Below are positions 40,237-48,524 of a stretch of DNA of 55,619 nt, in pieces. The position numbers and the translations under genes are program-made. Source of the DNA: Gp7-AA10 sp035636095 (GTDB taxonomy: Bacteria; Acidobacteriota; Thermoanaerobaculia; Gp7-AA8). The DNA lies in contig DASPZU010000006.1 in NCBI GenBank assembly GCA_035636095.1, positions 1-55,619 on the forward strand, written 5' to 3'. The notes under the pieces are model-generated. The model saw only the letters and a list, made by a program, of their open reading frames with translations. It did not search any database and was not told the DNA's origin. Each line of letters begins with the position of its first letter. Position 1 is the first letter of the stretch.

Positions 40237-42132
40237 ATGACCGACGACTTTACCGGCGAGGCGGAGGAGCTCCTCGACGCGCTGTCGCGCGACCTCGCGG
40301 ACTTCGAGGCCCAGGGGGCGAATGTCCGTCCTGAGCTGATCAACAAAATCTTCCGCGACACCCACTCGCTCAAAGGTCTGGCCGCCATGGTCGGCCAGCG
40401 CGAGATCTCCGAGCTGGCGCATGCGCTGGAGGACATGCTCGATCGCCTGCGGATGGGGAAGGTCGCGATCGGAAAGCCGCTCATCGATCTTCTTTACGAC
40501 GGCATCGACGCGCTGAACCGCCTGGTGGCGGGAACGACCGCCGACGTCTCGGCGCTGATGACGCGCATCGGCAAGATCGTGAAAGCCGAGCCGCAACAGA
40601 AGGCCCCCAGCGTCCTGGACGAGCTGACGCTGGAAGAACAGACCCGAAAATCACTGACCGAGTACGAAGAGCATCGGCTGATCGAAAACGTCCGCGCCGG
40701 CAAGCAGATCTTCTCGGTCGAGCAGCGTTTCGATTTCTCCGACTTCGATAAGAAGTTGCGCGCGCTGACCGCCAAGCTCACCGAATCGGGTGAAGTGATC
40801 TCCACGCTTCCGTCAGCCGATCCGGGCGGCGGCATCGGATTCCGATTGCTTTACGGGAGCACGCTCGAGGCAGCCAAGGTTGCCGCGATTGCGCCGGATG
40901 CGAAGATCACGGCCCTTCGAAAGGTGGAAGAAGAAGAGATCTCGCTGCGATCGGTCTCCGCGACCGTCCGCGTCGACATCGGGAAGCTCGATCTGGTGAT
41001 GAACACCATCGGCGAATTGCTGATCGAAAAAAACCAGATCGAAGTGCTGGCGCGCTCGCTCGACGGCCGGCAGCGGAGCGCGCTGGCAACCGTGGCGCGA
41101 AATCTCGATCGCAAGCTGAACGAGCTTCAGAAGACCGCCATCGAGCTCCGCATGGTCCCGGTCGGTCAGATCTACACCAAGATCTCGCGCAATGTCCGCA
41201 AGCTGGCGCGCGAGCTCGACAAAAACATCGAGCTCGTTCTCCGCGGCGAGGAGACGGAGCTCGACAAGATGCTGGTCGAGGAGATCAGCGATCCGCTGAT
41301 GCACATCATCCGCAACGCGCTCGATCACGGCATCGAATCGCCCGAACAGCGCAAAGCGACCGGCAAGGATCCGACCGGACGCATCACAGTGGTGGCATAC
41401 CAGCAGGGCAATTCGGTGGTCATCGACGTCTCCGACGACGGGCGCGGGATCGATCCTGAAGTCATCCGCGATGCCGCCCTGAAGCGCGGATTGACCGCCG
41501 CCGATCCATTCGAGCTCTTGTTCGCTCCCGGGTTCTCGACCGCCGCGGAAGTGAGCGAGATTTCCGGACGGGGCGTGGGTCTGGACGTCGTCAAGAAAAA
41601 TATTCAGGAGCTGAAGGGATCGATCGACGTCATCTCCACCATCGGCGAAGGGACGACCTTCCGGATCATGCTGCCCATCACGCTGGCGATCATCCAGGCG
41701 CTGATCGTCCGAGCCTGCGGCCAGCAATTCGCGATTCCGCTGACCAGCGTCGAGGAATCGCTCCGCATTCAGGCCCGCGAGATCGTCACGGTCGAAGCCC
41801 GCGAAGTGCTGGCCCTCCGCAATCTGACGCTTCCCCTGGTGCGCCTGGCCGACGCCTTCTCGCTGGGCAACCCCGACGAAACGCCCGATCAGAAACTCTT
41901 TGTGGTCGTGACGCGATGGGGGGAAAAGCTGGCGGGCATCGTCGTCGACGGAATCGTCCGGCAACACGAGATCGTCATCAAATCGATCGGCGAGCGTCTG
42001 AAGGGCACTCCGGGGATCGCGGGAGCGACCGAGGTCGGCAAAGGGGAGATCGTGCTGGTGATTGACGTGGCCTCGCTGATCGAGGCCTTCGGCGGTCGCG
42101 CGCGTGAGGTGCGCGCCTCGGCACATGTTTGA
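40237..42132 (+). CDS. cheA: CheA-family histidine kinase
   Basis: 631 residues. Hpt domain with phospho-acceptor His43 in RDTHSLKGLAAM. No clear CheY-binding P2 domain; a linker leads to the dimerisation helices (about residue 245, GKLDLVMNTIGELLIEKNQI), the ATPase (N box HIIRNALDHGIES, G1 DVSDDGRGID, G2 GRGVGLDVVKKN) and a CheW-like P5 domain from about residue 488. All catalytic boxes look intact. Shorter than classical CheA, as in many non-flagellar chemosensory systems. The start abuts a 33-base hairpin. Overlaps the next gene by 8 bases. Confidence 0.95.
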   Translation: MTDDFTGEAEELLDALSRDLADFEAQGANVRPELINKIFRDTHSLKGLAAMVGQREISELAHALEDMLDRLRMGKVAIGKPLIDLLYDGIDALNRLVAGTTADVSALMTRIGKIVKAEPQQKAPSVLDELTLEEQTRKSLTEYEEHRLIENVRAGKQIFSVEQRFDFSDFDKKLRALTAKLTESGEVISTLPSADPGGGIGFRLLYGSTLEAAKVAAIAPDAKITALRKVEEEEISLRSVSATVRVDIGKLDLVMNTIGELLIEKNQIEVLARSLDGRQRSALATVARNLDRKLNELQKTAIELRMVPVGQIYTKISRNVRKLARELDKNIELVLRGEETELDKMLVEEISDPLMHIIRNALDHGIESPEQRKATGKDPTGRITVVAYQQGNSVVIDVSDDGRGIDPEVIRDAALKRGLTAADPFELLFAPGFSTAAEVSEISGRGVGLDVVKKNIQELKGSIDVISTIGEGTTFRIMLPITLAIIQALIVRACGQQFAIPLTSVEESLRIQAREIVTVEAREVLALRNLTLPLVRLADAFSLGNPDETPDQKLFVVVTRWGEKLAGIVVDGIVRQHEIVIKSIGERLKGTPGIAGATEVGKGEIVLVIDVASLIEAFGGRAREVRASAHV

Positions 42133-42934
42133 GAATTTTTTTGGGTTCACCACCAAGCCCTTCGGCAAAACGCCCGATCCGAGTTTTCTTTACGAAAGCC
42201 CGCAGCACGCGGAGGCGCTGGCGCGACTGGAGTATGCCGTCGAGGAAAAAGAGCTGGCAGTGCTGGTCGGCGAGATCGGGTCGGGCAAGACCACGCTGTC
42301 GCGAGCGCTGGTCGATCGCATCGGCGATTCGCGTCCGGTGATCTGGCTGATCAATCCACGCATGACGCCGACACAGTTACTGCGCTCCATCGCGCAGAAT
42401 CTCGGCTTCGCTCCTCCACGAATGCGAACGGATCTGGTCGACCAGATTCACACGAAGTTGGTTGAGCTCTACGAGCAACATCGCGAGCCGGTGTTGCTGA
42501 TCGACGAGGCGCAACTGATCCCGTCCAAGGCCACCTTCGATGAAATCCGCCTGCTCACAAATTTTCAGCTCGACGATCAGAATCTTCTCTCGGTGCTGCT
42601 GATCGGGCAGCCGGAGCTCGAGAAGCGTCTCGATCGCCAAAGATATGCCCCACTCCGACAGCGCATCGGCATGCGCTATGACCTCGGTCCGCTCGCACTC
42701 GAAGACACCATCGCCTACATCGAACATCGCGTGCGGGTGGCCGGTGCGAATCGCAATCCGTTCAGCCGGGAAGCGATGGAGGAGATCCACACCGTGAGCG
42801 GCGGCATTCCGCGATTGATCAACACGCTCGCGACGACGGCGCTGCTGGATGCTTTCGGCGACGATGCCGCCACCATCGATCCTCCGCGCGTCACCTCGGC
42901 CGCGCGCGAACATCGGATGGAAGCGCATGGTTAA
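42125..42934 (+). CDS. ExeA/GspA-like AAA ATPase
   Basis: 269 residues from ATG 42125 inside the cheA end. MFENFFGFTTKPFGKTPDPSF is the typical ExeA N-terminus; Walker A is VGEIGSGKTTLSRA, Walker B VLLIDEAQLI, and arginine-rich RYAPLRQRIGMRYDL follows. Related ATPases load secretion or transposition complexes and act in exopolysaccharide export. No peptidoglycan-binding domain is attached. Its place between cheA and cheW is unusual. Confidence 0.9.
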   Translation: MFENFFGFTTKPFGKTPDPSFLYESPQHAEALARLEYAVEEKELAVLVGEIGSGKTTLSRALVDRIGDSRPVIWLINPRMTPTQLLRSIAQNLGFAPPRMRTDLVDQIHTKLVELYEQHREPVLLIDEAQLIPSKATFDEIRLLTNFQLDDQNLLSVLLIGQPELEKRLDRQRYAPLRQRIGMRYDLGPLALEDTIAYIEHRVRVAGANRNPFSREAMEEIHTVSGGIPRLINTLATTALLDAFGDDAATIDPPRVTSAAREHRMEAHG

Positions 42935-43523
42935 CCTCGCGAAAATCCGGAAGAAGGCCAAGAGTGGGGCGCCGCCGACCCCGGCGGCGCACGCCGGCGA
43001 GGTGGCCGGCGCTCCACAAAGTCCGGATCAAAAGCTCCAATCCTTCCTGGCCACCGCCGGCCACAAACGGGCCGGCATCGTCCAGGAAGCCATCGCGCCG
43101 CGGCAGGACGCGGTCGAGCTTCTGACCTTCACGCTCGGCGACGAGCGCTACGCCATCGAGATCGGCGACATCGCGGAAATCGTCAGCGCGCAGAGCGCGA
43201 CTCGCATTCCGAACGTCGAGGCCGGAATCGTCGGTGTCATCTCCGTCCGCGGCTCGATCGTGACGCTGGTCGACGTCCGTTCGCGGCTCAAGCAGCCGGC
43301 ACGCCTGCCGTCCAAGGACTCCCGCGTGATCGTGGTCCGCAAAGCGGGGGGGCTGGTCGGCTTCCAGGTCGACCGCGTGCTGCGACCGGCGAAAATCGAG
43401 CGCGCGACCATCGAGCCGCAGCCGGTGGTGCACCCGGATGAAGAGAGCGAATGCATCCGCGGCGTCATTCGCGGGCCAAATGCGTTGACGATCGTTCTCG
43501 ATTTGTCCAAGCTAGTCGGCTAG
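42927..43523 (+). CDS. cheW: CheW-like adaptor with N-terminal extension
   Basis: 198 residues from ATG 42927, overlapping the ATPase stop. The CheW domain begins near residue 65 (ELLTFTLGDERYAIEIGDIAEI) and contains NVEAGIVGVISVRGSIVTLVDV. The N-terminal 60 residues are a linker-like extension whose residues 13-31 (SGAPPTPAAHAGEVAGAPQ) come from the palindromic repeat also found in cheB. It should link CheA to receptors, none of which is encoded in the window. Confidence 0.9.
   Translation: MVNLAKIRKKAKSGAPPTPAAHAGEVAGAPQSPDQKLQSFLATAGHKRAGIVQEAIAPRQDAVELLTFTLGDERYAIEIGDIAEIVSAQSATRIPNVEAGIVGVISVRGSIVTLVDVRSRLKQPARLPSKDSRVIVVRKAGGLVGFQVDRVLRPAKIERATIEPQPVVHPDEESECIRGVIRGPNALTIVLDLSKLVG
42963..43017. 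repeat. coding-embedded palindromic element in cheW
   Basis: Arm A 42963-42980 (AGTGGGGCGCCGCCGACC), a central GC-rich palindrome (CCGGCGGCGCACGCCGG), and arm B 42999-43017. It is in frame and encodes a Gly-Ala-Pro rich linker. A near-identical unit lies in cheB at 47168-47253. Confidence 0.8.
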
Positions 43524-43524
43524 C

Positions 43525-45741
43525 GTGAGCGCCAATCCCGATCTGGTCCTGCAGGCCCGCTCGTCGGATCCCGACGCGCGTCAGAAGGCGGCCTATCTGG
43601 TGTCGCACTCGGCCGACGCGCGCGACTATCCGCTCATGTTCGAGCTGCTGGGCGACAAAGACTGGCGCGTCCGCAAAACCATCGTCGACGGCTTCGTACG
43701 CGATCCGCGCCCGGAGGTCATCGAGAGACTCCTGGATGCATTGGCCGACGCCGAGAACGCCGGCCGTCGCAATTCGGCGACCGAAGCGCTGGTGCGGATC
43801 GGGGATGGGACGATCGCGTCCATCGTCAATCGTCTGCGCACCAAGCCCGACGTCGACATCCGCCTCCTGCTGGTCAACCTCCTGGGCGACCTTCGCAGTT
43901 CGGAAGGATTCGACGTGCTGCGCGAAACGCTGGAGAGCGAGACCGACACCAACGTGGCGTCGTCGATCATCTCATCGCTCGGCAAGTTTCGCGACGCCTC
44001 TGCCATTCCCCATCTGATGCGGGTGCTGCAGCGCGAAGACGTGTGGCTGAAATTCCACGCCATCGAGGCCCTGGGCGAGATCGGCGATCGCGCGGCCCTG
44101 CCTGCGATTCTGCCGCTGTACGCCGAAAAATCGCTGCGCAAGCCGGTGCTGGAGGCCATCGGCAAAATCGGCGACGTCGGCGCGGCCAGCTTTCTTCTGA
44201 AGATCATCGTGGAAGAGGACAAGCTGAATCTGACGGCGTTGCGCGCGCTGGTGCGCATCGCGGAATCGCCCAAGCCGCGCATCGTCGAAAAGAACGAGCG
44301 CGATCTGATCCAGCGCAAGTTCCGGGGGGCATTTCCGTCCGAGAAGATTCCACCGCTGCTGGAAACCGTCAAAACGACGTCGAAGCGCGACGTCCGCAAC
44401 TTCATTCTGAAATTTCTCGGATGGTCGGGCGACCCGCGCGCCTTGCCGGTGTTGCTGGCGCATCTGGATGAGCCGGAAACGGCCGAGGTGGCGGCGCAGG
44501 CACTCATTGATTTTGGTCCGCTGGCCATCACGCCCATCCTCGACGCGCTGCAGAACGCGCAGGAAGATGAAGTGATCGCGTTGCTGCTGCGCGTCATCAA
44601 CGCCGTCGGAAGCGCCGAGTCGATCGGCGCGGTCATTCCGTTCCTCGATCATCAGAATCCGATGATCCGCCGACTGGCCATCGAGACCCTGGGGGAGTTG
44701 ATGAATCCGGCGCCGGTCGACTACCTGCTCGCCAAGCTCGATGATCCCGACACCGCCTCGCAACAATCGGCGGTCAACGCCGTCTCGGCGCTGGTGGGAG
44801 CGTTCCCCGAAATCAAACGCGATGTTCTGTCGAAGATCCGCAGGCTGCTGCAGTCGCCGCACGTGCCGATGAAGCTCAATTCGCTCTCGGTCTACGTGAA
44901 CATTCAGGGCGAGGGATATCCGGGCGAGCTGCTTCTGGCGTCGAAGGACAGCGATCCGATGATCCGGCAGAAGGCCATCTCGCTGATGGGCAAATTCAGC
45001 GAGGGGCGATTCGCCGATCAACTGGTGCTGTCGCTGGCGGATGAATCGGCGGGCGTGCGGCTGGCCGCCATCAACGCCGTGGTGCATCTGCGGCCCGAAA
45101 AAGGAATTGAGCCGCTGATCAGCTCGCTCGAAGACAGCGATGTCTGGATCCGCACCGCAGCGGCGCAGGCGCTGGGCGAATATCACCAGCAGCGCGCGGT
45201 CGAGCCGCTGATGCGGCATCTCGAAAACGATCTACCGCCGGTGCGCATCGCGGTCATCGAAGCCCTCGGCAAACTCGGACAGGCCTCGGTCCGCAACGTC
45301 CTTTTCCGGTGCGCCAGCGATCCCGATGTCGAAATCCGGCGCGCGGCCGTGCTGGCATTGGCGAGAGTTCCGGGCGAGGATGTTTTCCGCCGGTTGCACG
45401 ATGCACTCGCCGATCATGATTGGCGCATTCGCGCGGCCGCTGCCGCCTCGCTGGGCCTGCGTGGCGACGCCAAAGCGCTGCCGGCGTTGCATCGCGCGCT
45501 CGAGGATTCCGACACCTACGTGCAGGAGTCGGCCGTGCTGGCGCTCGACCGCATTCCCGACCGCTCGTCGTTTCCGCATCTCTTCAAGGCGCTCGAGAAC
45601 CCGGCCACCATCGACGAGGTCTCCGACGTTCTCATTCACCACAAAGATCTGTATCGCGACCTTCTCGAGCAGGCGTGGCGGACGGCCGACAGCCGCCGGG
45701 AAGTGATCATCGCGGCCATCTTGTCAGCCATGAAGTCATGA
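43525..45741 (+). CDS. large HEAT-repeat protein
   Basis: 738 residues from GTG 43525, composed almost wholly of about 20 HEAT/PBS-lyase-like repeats with the recurring pattern D-x-x-(V/I)-R-x-x-A-(A/I)-x-A-(L/I)-G, for example DVWIRTAAAQALGEYHQQRAVEPLMRHL and DVEIRRAAVLALARVPG. No catalytic residues expected. In chemosensory operons such proteins may serve as scaffolds or as methyl-accepting system partners; here it lies between cheW and cheR. Codon use is strongly GC-rich like its neighbours. Confidence 0.9.
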   Translation: MSANPDLVLQARSSDPDARQKAAYLVSHSADARDYPLMFELLGDKDWRVRKTIVDGFVRDPRPEVIERLLDALADAENAGRRNSATEALVRIGDGTIASIVNRLRTKPDVDIRLLLVNLLGDLRSSEGFDVLRETLESETDTNVASSIISSLGKFRDASAIPHLMRVLQREDVWLKFHAIEALGEIGDRAALPAILPLYAEKSLRKPVLEAIGKIGDVGAASFLLKIIVEEDKLNLTALRALVRIAESPKPRIVEKNERDLIQRKFRGAFPSEKIPPLLETVKTTSKRDVRNFILKFLGWSGDPRALPVLLAHLDEPETAEVAAQALIDFGPLAITPILDALQNAQEDEVIALLLRVINAVGSAESIGAVIPFLDHQNPMIRRLAIETLGELMNPAPVDYLLAKLDDPDTASQQSAVNAVSALVGAFPEIKRDVLSKIRRLLQSPHVPMKLNSLSVYVNIQGEGYPGELLLASKDSDPMIRQKAISLMGKFSEGRFADQLVLSLADESAGVRLAAINAVVHLRPEKGIEPLISSLEDSDVWIRTAAAQALGEYHQQRAVEPLMRHLENDLPPVRIAVIEALGKLGQASVRNVLFRCASDPDVEIRRAAVLALARVPGEDVFRRLHDALADHDWRIRAAAAASLGLRGDAKALPALHRALEDSDTYVQESAVLALDRIPDRSSFPHLFKALENPATIDEVSDVLIHHKDLYRDLLEQAWRTADSRREVIIAAILSAMKS

Positions 45742-45747
45742 TTCCAA

Positions 45748-45822
45748 GGCAGAAGGCAGAAGGCAGAAGTCAGAAGGGGTGGCGGGACTTCTGCCTTCTG
45801 CTTTCTGCCTTCTGACTTTCGG
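45748..45822. repeat. compound palindrome of GGCAGAA units between the HEAT gene and cheR
   Basis: The left side repeats GGCAGAA/GTCAGAA about four times (45748-45776); the right side is the inverted array with TTCTGCC/TTCTGAC units (45788-45818), separated by a short GC-rich loop. It fills the spacer and ends two or three bases before the cheR ATG region. Confidence 0.85.
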
Positions 45823-45824
45823 GA

Positions 45825-46676
45825 ATGCCCTCCTTCGACTTCTCGCTCAACCATCATCTCGATCTGCCCGATGATGTTTTCCGCCTGCTGCGCGACACGA
45901 TCTATCGTCGCACGGGATTGTGGTTCGCCGATTCCTCGAAGTACCTGTTGCAGAAGCGGCTTTCGCCTCGGGCGCGCGAGCTGAATTTCGAATCGTTTCA
46001 GAAGTACTACTACTTCCTGCAATACGATCCGCGCGCCGACGCGGAATTCGACGAGATCTACGACCTGGTCACCACCAAGGAAACGTATTTTTTCCGCGAG
46101 CCGGCGCAGCTGACGGCCTTCGTCGAAGAAATTGTACCTGATATATTATCACGTAAATCAATACGAAAAATCCGGGTGTGGTCGGCGGGGTGCGCCAGCG
46201 GCGAAGAGCCCTACTCGATCGCGATGCTGTTGCAGGAATCGGGAGCGTACAATCGCGCCACCGTCGAGATTTTCGCCAGCGACATCAGCAACGAGGTCCT
46301 GGTGCGCGCCCGGAAGGGTCAGTATCGCGAGACCGCCTTCCGCATGACCGATCCAACCATCCGCGACAAATACTTCACGCGCGAGCCCGACGGCTGCTGG
46401 CGCATTCACGATGACGTCCGCAATCGCGTGTCGTTCGGCCGCCTCAACCTCTACGACGGGCCCCGCGTCTCGCTCCTCGGCAACATCGATGTCATCTTCT
46501 GCCGCAACGTCATCATCTATTTCGACGATTCTTCGAAACGGCTGGTGATCAACAACTTCTACAATCGCCTGGTCGATGGCGGCTATCTGTTGTTAGGCCA
46601 TGCCGAATCGCTCATCACGCTCTCGACGCAATTCAAACTGAGGCATTTGAAAAACGACATGGTGTATCAGAAATAG
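45825..46676 (+). CDS. cheR: chemotaxis protein methyltransferase CheR
   Basis: 283 residues. The CheR N-terminal helical domain (LRDTIYRRTGLWFADSSKYLL) and the catalytic domain with TKETYFFRE, IRVWSAGCASGEEPYSIAM (SAM binding), and IDVIFCRNVIIYFD are clear. It methylates Glu residues of chemoreceptors. A patch encoding VPDILSRKSIRK (46134-46169) uses AT-rich codons (GTA, ATA, TTA, TCA, AAA) unlike the rest. Confidence 0.95.
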   Translation: MPSFDFSLNHHLDLPDDVFRLLRDTIYRRTGLWFADSSKYLLQKRLSPRARELNFESFQKYYYFLQYDPRADAEFDEIYDLVTTKETYFFREPAQLTAFVEEIVPDILSRKSIRKIRVWSAGCASGEEPYSIAMLLQESGAYNRATVEIFASDISNEVLVRARKGQYRETAFRMTDPTIRDKYFTREPDGCWRIHDDVRNRVSFGRLNLYDGPRVSLLGNIDVIFCRNVIIYFDDSSKRLVINNFYNRLVDGGYLLLGHAESLITLSTQFKLRHLKNDMVYQK

Positions 46677-46678
46677 CG

Positions 46679-46750
46679 CTGAGTGCTGAGTGCTGAGTCC
46701 TGAGCCCCCTCCCACTCAGGACTCAGGACTCAGGACTTAGGACTCAGGAC
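46679..46750. repeat. compound palindrome of CTGAGTC-type units between cheR and cheB
   Basis: Left side tandem CTGAGTG/CTGAGTC units (46679-46704), right side inverted GGACTCA units (46713-46750), around a CCCCCTCCC loop. The TTG start of cheB is directly at the end of the right side. The same element type occurs at 51838-51902. Confidence 0.85.
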
Positions 46751-47857
46751 TTGATCAAAGCGCTGGTCATCGACGACTCCGCGTACAACCGCGTGACGAT
46801 CTCGCGCATGCTGGAATCGGATTCCAGCATCCAGGTCGTCGCCACTGCCAACAACGGCGAGGACGGCATCAAGCAGGTGATCAAGCATTCGCCGGATGTC
46901 ATCACGCTCGATCTCGAGATGCCGGTGATGGACGGCTTCTCGTTTTTGCGCTGGCTGATGCAGAGCCGACCCACGCCGGTGATCGCGGTCTCATCGAAGT
47001 CGAGCGATCGCAGCGTCTTCAAAGCGCTCGACCTCGGCGCCATCGACTTCATCAGCAAGCCCGGAGGAAATGTCTCGCCGCGCCTGGAGGAGATTCAAAA
47101 GGACCTCATCGCCAAGGTGAAGCAGGTTGCCGAGGTGCGGATCGAGAACGTGCGGGCGCGGATGGACAGTGGAGCGCCGCCGAGTGGAGCGCCGCCGAGT
47201 GGAGCGCCGCTGACCCCAGCGGCGCACGCCGCGGAGGTCCGCGGCGCCCCACTGCTCATCGAGCTCATCGCCATCGGCTGCTCCACCGGCGGTCCGCCCG
47301 CTCTCCAGCAACTTTTTCAATCCCTGCCGCTGATGCCGATTCCGATCGTGGTCGCGCAGCACATGCCGCCGACCTTCACGCGCCTCTTCGCCGAGCGCAT
47401 CGATCGCCTGACCAAGTACAGCGTGAAGGAAGCTGAGGATGGGGAGAGGCTGGCGAACGGGACCGTCTACGTCGCGCCGGGCGGCATGCAGATGGAGATT
47501 CGGCGCCGCGACGGCGGCCTGGGTGTGCGCATCGTCGCGCCCGGCTTGGACGACCTGTATGCCCCTTCGGTGGATCGTCTGTTCGCGTCGGCCAGCGATG
47601 CCTGCGGCGAAAAATTGCTGGCCGTGATCATGACCGGCATGGGCGACGACGGTGCGCACGCAATCCGGCGGGTCCGCGATCGCGGCGGAAAAACGATCGC
47701 GGAGTCGTCCGACACCGCCATCATCTTCGGCATGCCCAACGAAGCGATCAAGACCGGCGCGGTCGATCAGATTCTGCCGCTCAGCGAAATCGCGGCCGCG
47801 ATCGAGCGTCTCACGCGTGTAAAATTCGACACCGATGAGCGACGAGTCGAGAGTTGA
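46751..47857 (+). CDS. cheB: CheB-type protein-glutamate methylesterase
   Basis: 368 residues from TTG 46751. Receiver domain with VIDDSAYNR and Asp54 in ITLDLEMPVMDGF, Lys in DFISKPGG. The methylesterase triad is Ser in IGCSTGGPPAL, His in VVAQHMPPTF and Asp in MTGMGDDGAHA. The linker contains three tandem SGAPP/SGAPL units and TPAAHAAEVRGAP, derived from the palindromic repeat. It removes methyl groups added by CheR and can deamidate receptors. Overlaps the GAF gene by 23 bases. Confidence 0.95.
   Translation: MIKALVIDDSAYNRVTISRMLESDSSIQVVATANNGEDGIKQVIKHSPDVITLDLEMPVMDGFSFLRWLMQSRPTPVIAVSSKSSDRSVFKALDLGAIDFISKPGGNVSPRLEEIQKDLIAKVKQVAEVRIENVRARMDSGAPPSGAPPSGAPLTPAAHAAEVRGAPLLIELIAIGCSTGGPPALQQLFQSLPLMPIPIVVAQHMPPTFTRLFAERIDRLTKYSVKEAEDGERLANGTVYVAPGGMQMEIRRRDGGLGVRIVAPGLDDLYAPSVDRLFASASDACGEKLLAVIMTGMGDDGAHAIRRVRDRGGKTIAESSDTAIIFGMPNEAIKTGAVDQILPLSEIAAAIERLTRVKFDTDERRVES
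47168..47253. repeat. coding-embedded palindromic element in cheB with tripled arm
   Basis: Arm A (AGTGGAGCGCCGCCG) occurs three times in tandem at 47168, 47183 and 47198; then a central palindrome and arm B at 47234-47253. Period 15 keeps the frame and gives the repeated SGAPP peptide in the inter-domain linker. Confidence 0.85.
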
Positions 47858-48524
47858 GAAGTTTCTCGAGCTGTTCAACCAAAGCAAGCACTTCACCGAA
47901 GAGCTGCTTCGCGAAAACGAGAGGCTTCGGAAACGCCTGGGCGCGCTGGAAGAACAAAACCGCGACTACACCACGCGCTACACCGAGATCGAGCACCAGA
48001 ACAACAATCTGGCAGCTCTGTATGTCGGGAGTTACCAGTTGCACTCCACGCTCGATTTTCGCGAAGTCATCCAGATCGTCCAGGACATCATCGTCGACGT
48101 CATCGGCGCGACGTCCTTCGCCATTCTTTTGCTCGACGAGAATACCAACGAGCTTCGCACCATCGCCTGTGACGGCGAGGACGTCATGACCGGTATCGAG
48201 CGCATCTGGACGCACCTGGGCGAAGGGGTCCTGGGCGGCGTTGCGCGCAGCGGCGAGAGCTTTTATCTGAACGACGGCAAAGCCACACTCGACCGGCCGC
48301 TGGCGGCCATTCCGCTTCGGATCAAGGATCAGGTCATCGGCGTTATCGCGATCTACAAGCTGCTCGAGGATAAGCGCGTCTTCACGGCCGTCGATTACGA
48401 GCTCTTCGCGCTCCTGGCTGCACACGCAGCCACAGCGATTTTTTCGGCCAAGCTGTATGCGCAATCGGAGCGGAAGCTGAACACCATCCAAAGCTTCCTC
48501 GATCTCTTGACGACGACCTCCTAG
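47835..48524 (+). CDS. coiled-coil GAF-domain protein
   Basis: 229 residues from ATG 47835 inside the cheB end. Residues 5-60 are a coiled coil (FTEELLRENERLRKRLGALEEQN), followed by a GAF domain (DFREVIQIVQDIIVDVIGATSFAILLLDE, ending AAHAATAIFSAKLYAQ). No output domain. It could be a soluble signal input to the Che complex, since no receptor is encoded nearby; that is inference from position. Confidence 0.83.
   Translation: MSDESRVEKFLELFNQSKHFTEELLRENERLRKRLGALEEQNRDYTTRYTEIEHQNNNLAALYVGSYQLHSTLDFREVIQIVQDIIVDVIGATSFAILLLDENTNELRTIACDGEDVMTGIERIWTHLGEGVLGGVARSGESFYLNDGKATLDRPLAAIPLRIKDQVIGVIAIYKLLEDKRVFTAVDYELFALLAAHAATAIFSAKLYAQSERKLNTIQSFLDLLTTTS

Noticed and set aside
40813..42168. 451-residue minus-strand frame opposite cheA
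   Set aside because: Shadow of the CheA kinase and regulator domains caused by GC-rich third positions.
43972..45219. 415-residue minus-strand frame opposite the HEAT protein
   Set aside because: His/Arg/Gln-rich translation, antisense to regular HEAT repeats; shadow.
46679..46750. CRISPR array from the tandem CTGAGTC units
   Set aside because: Units are seven bases without spacers and invert halfway, so it is a palindrome, not repeat-spacer DNA.
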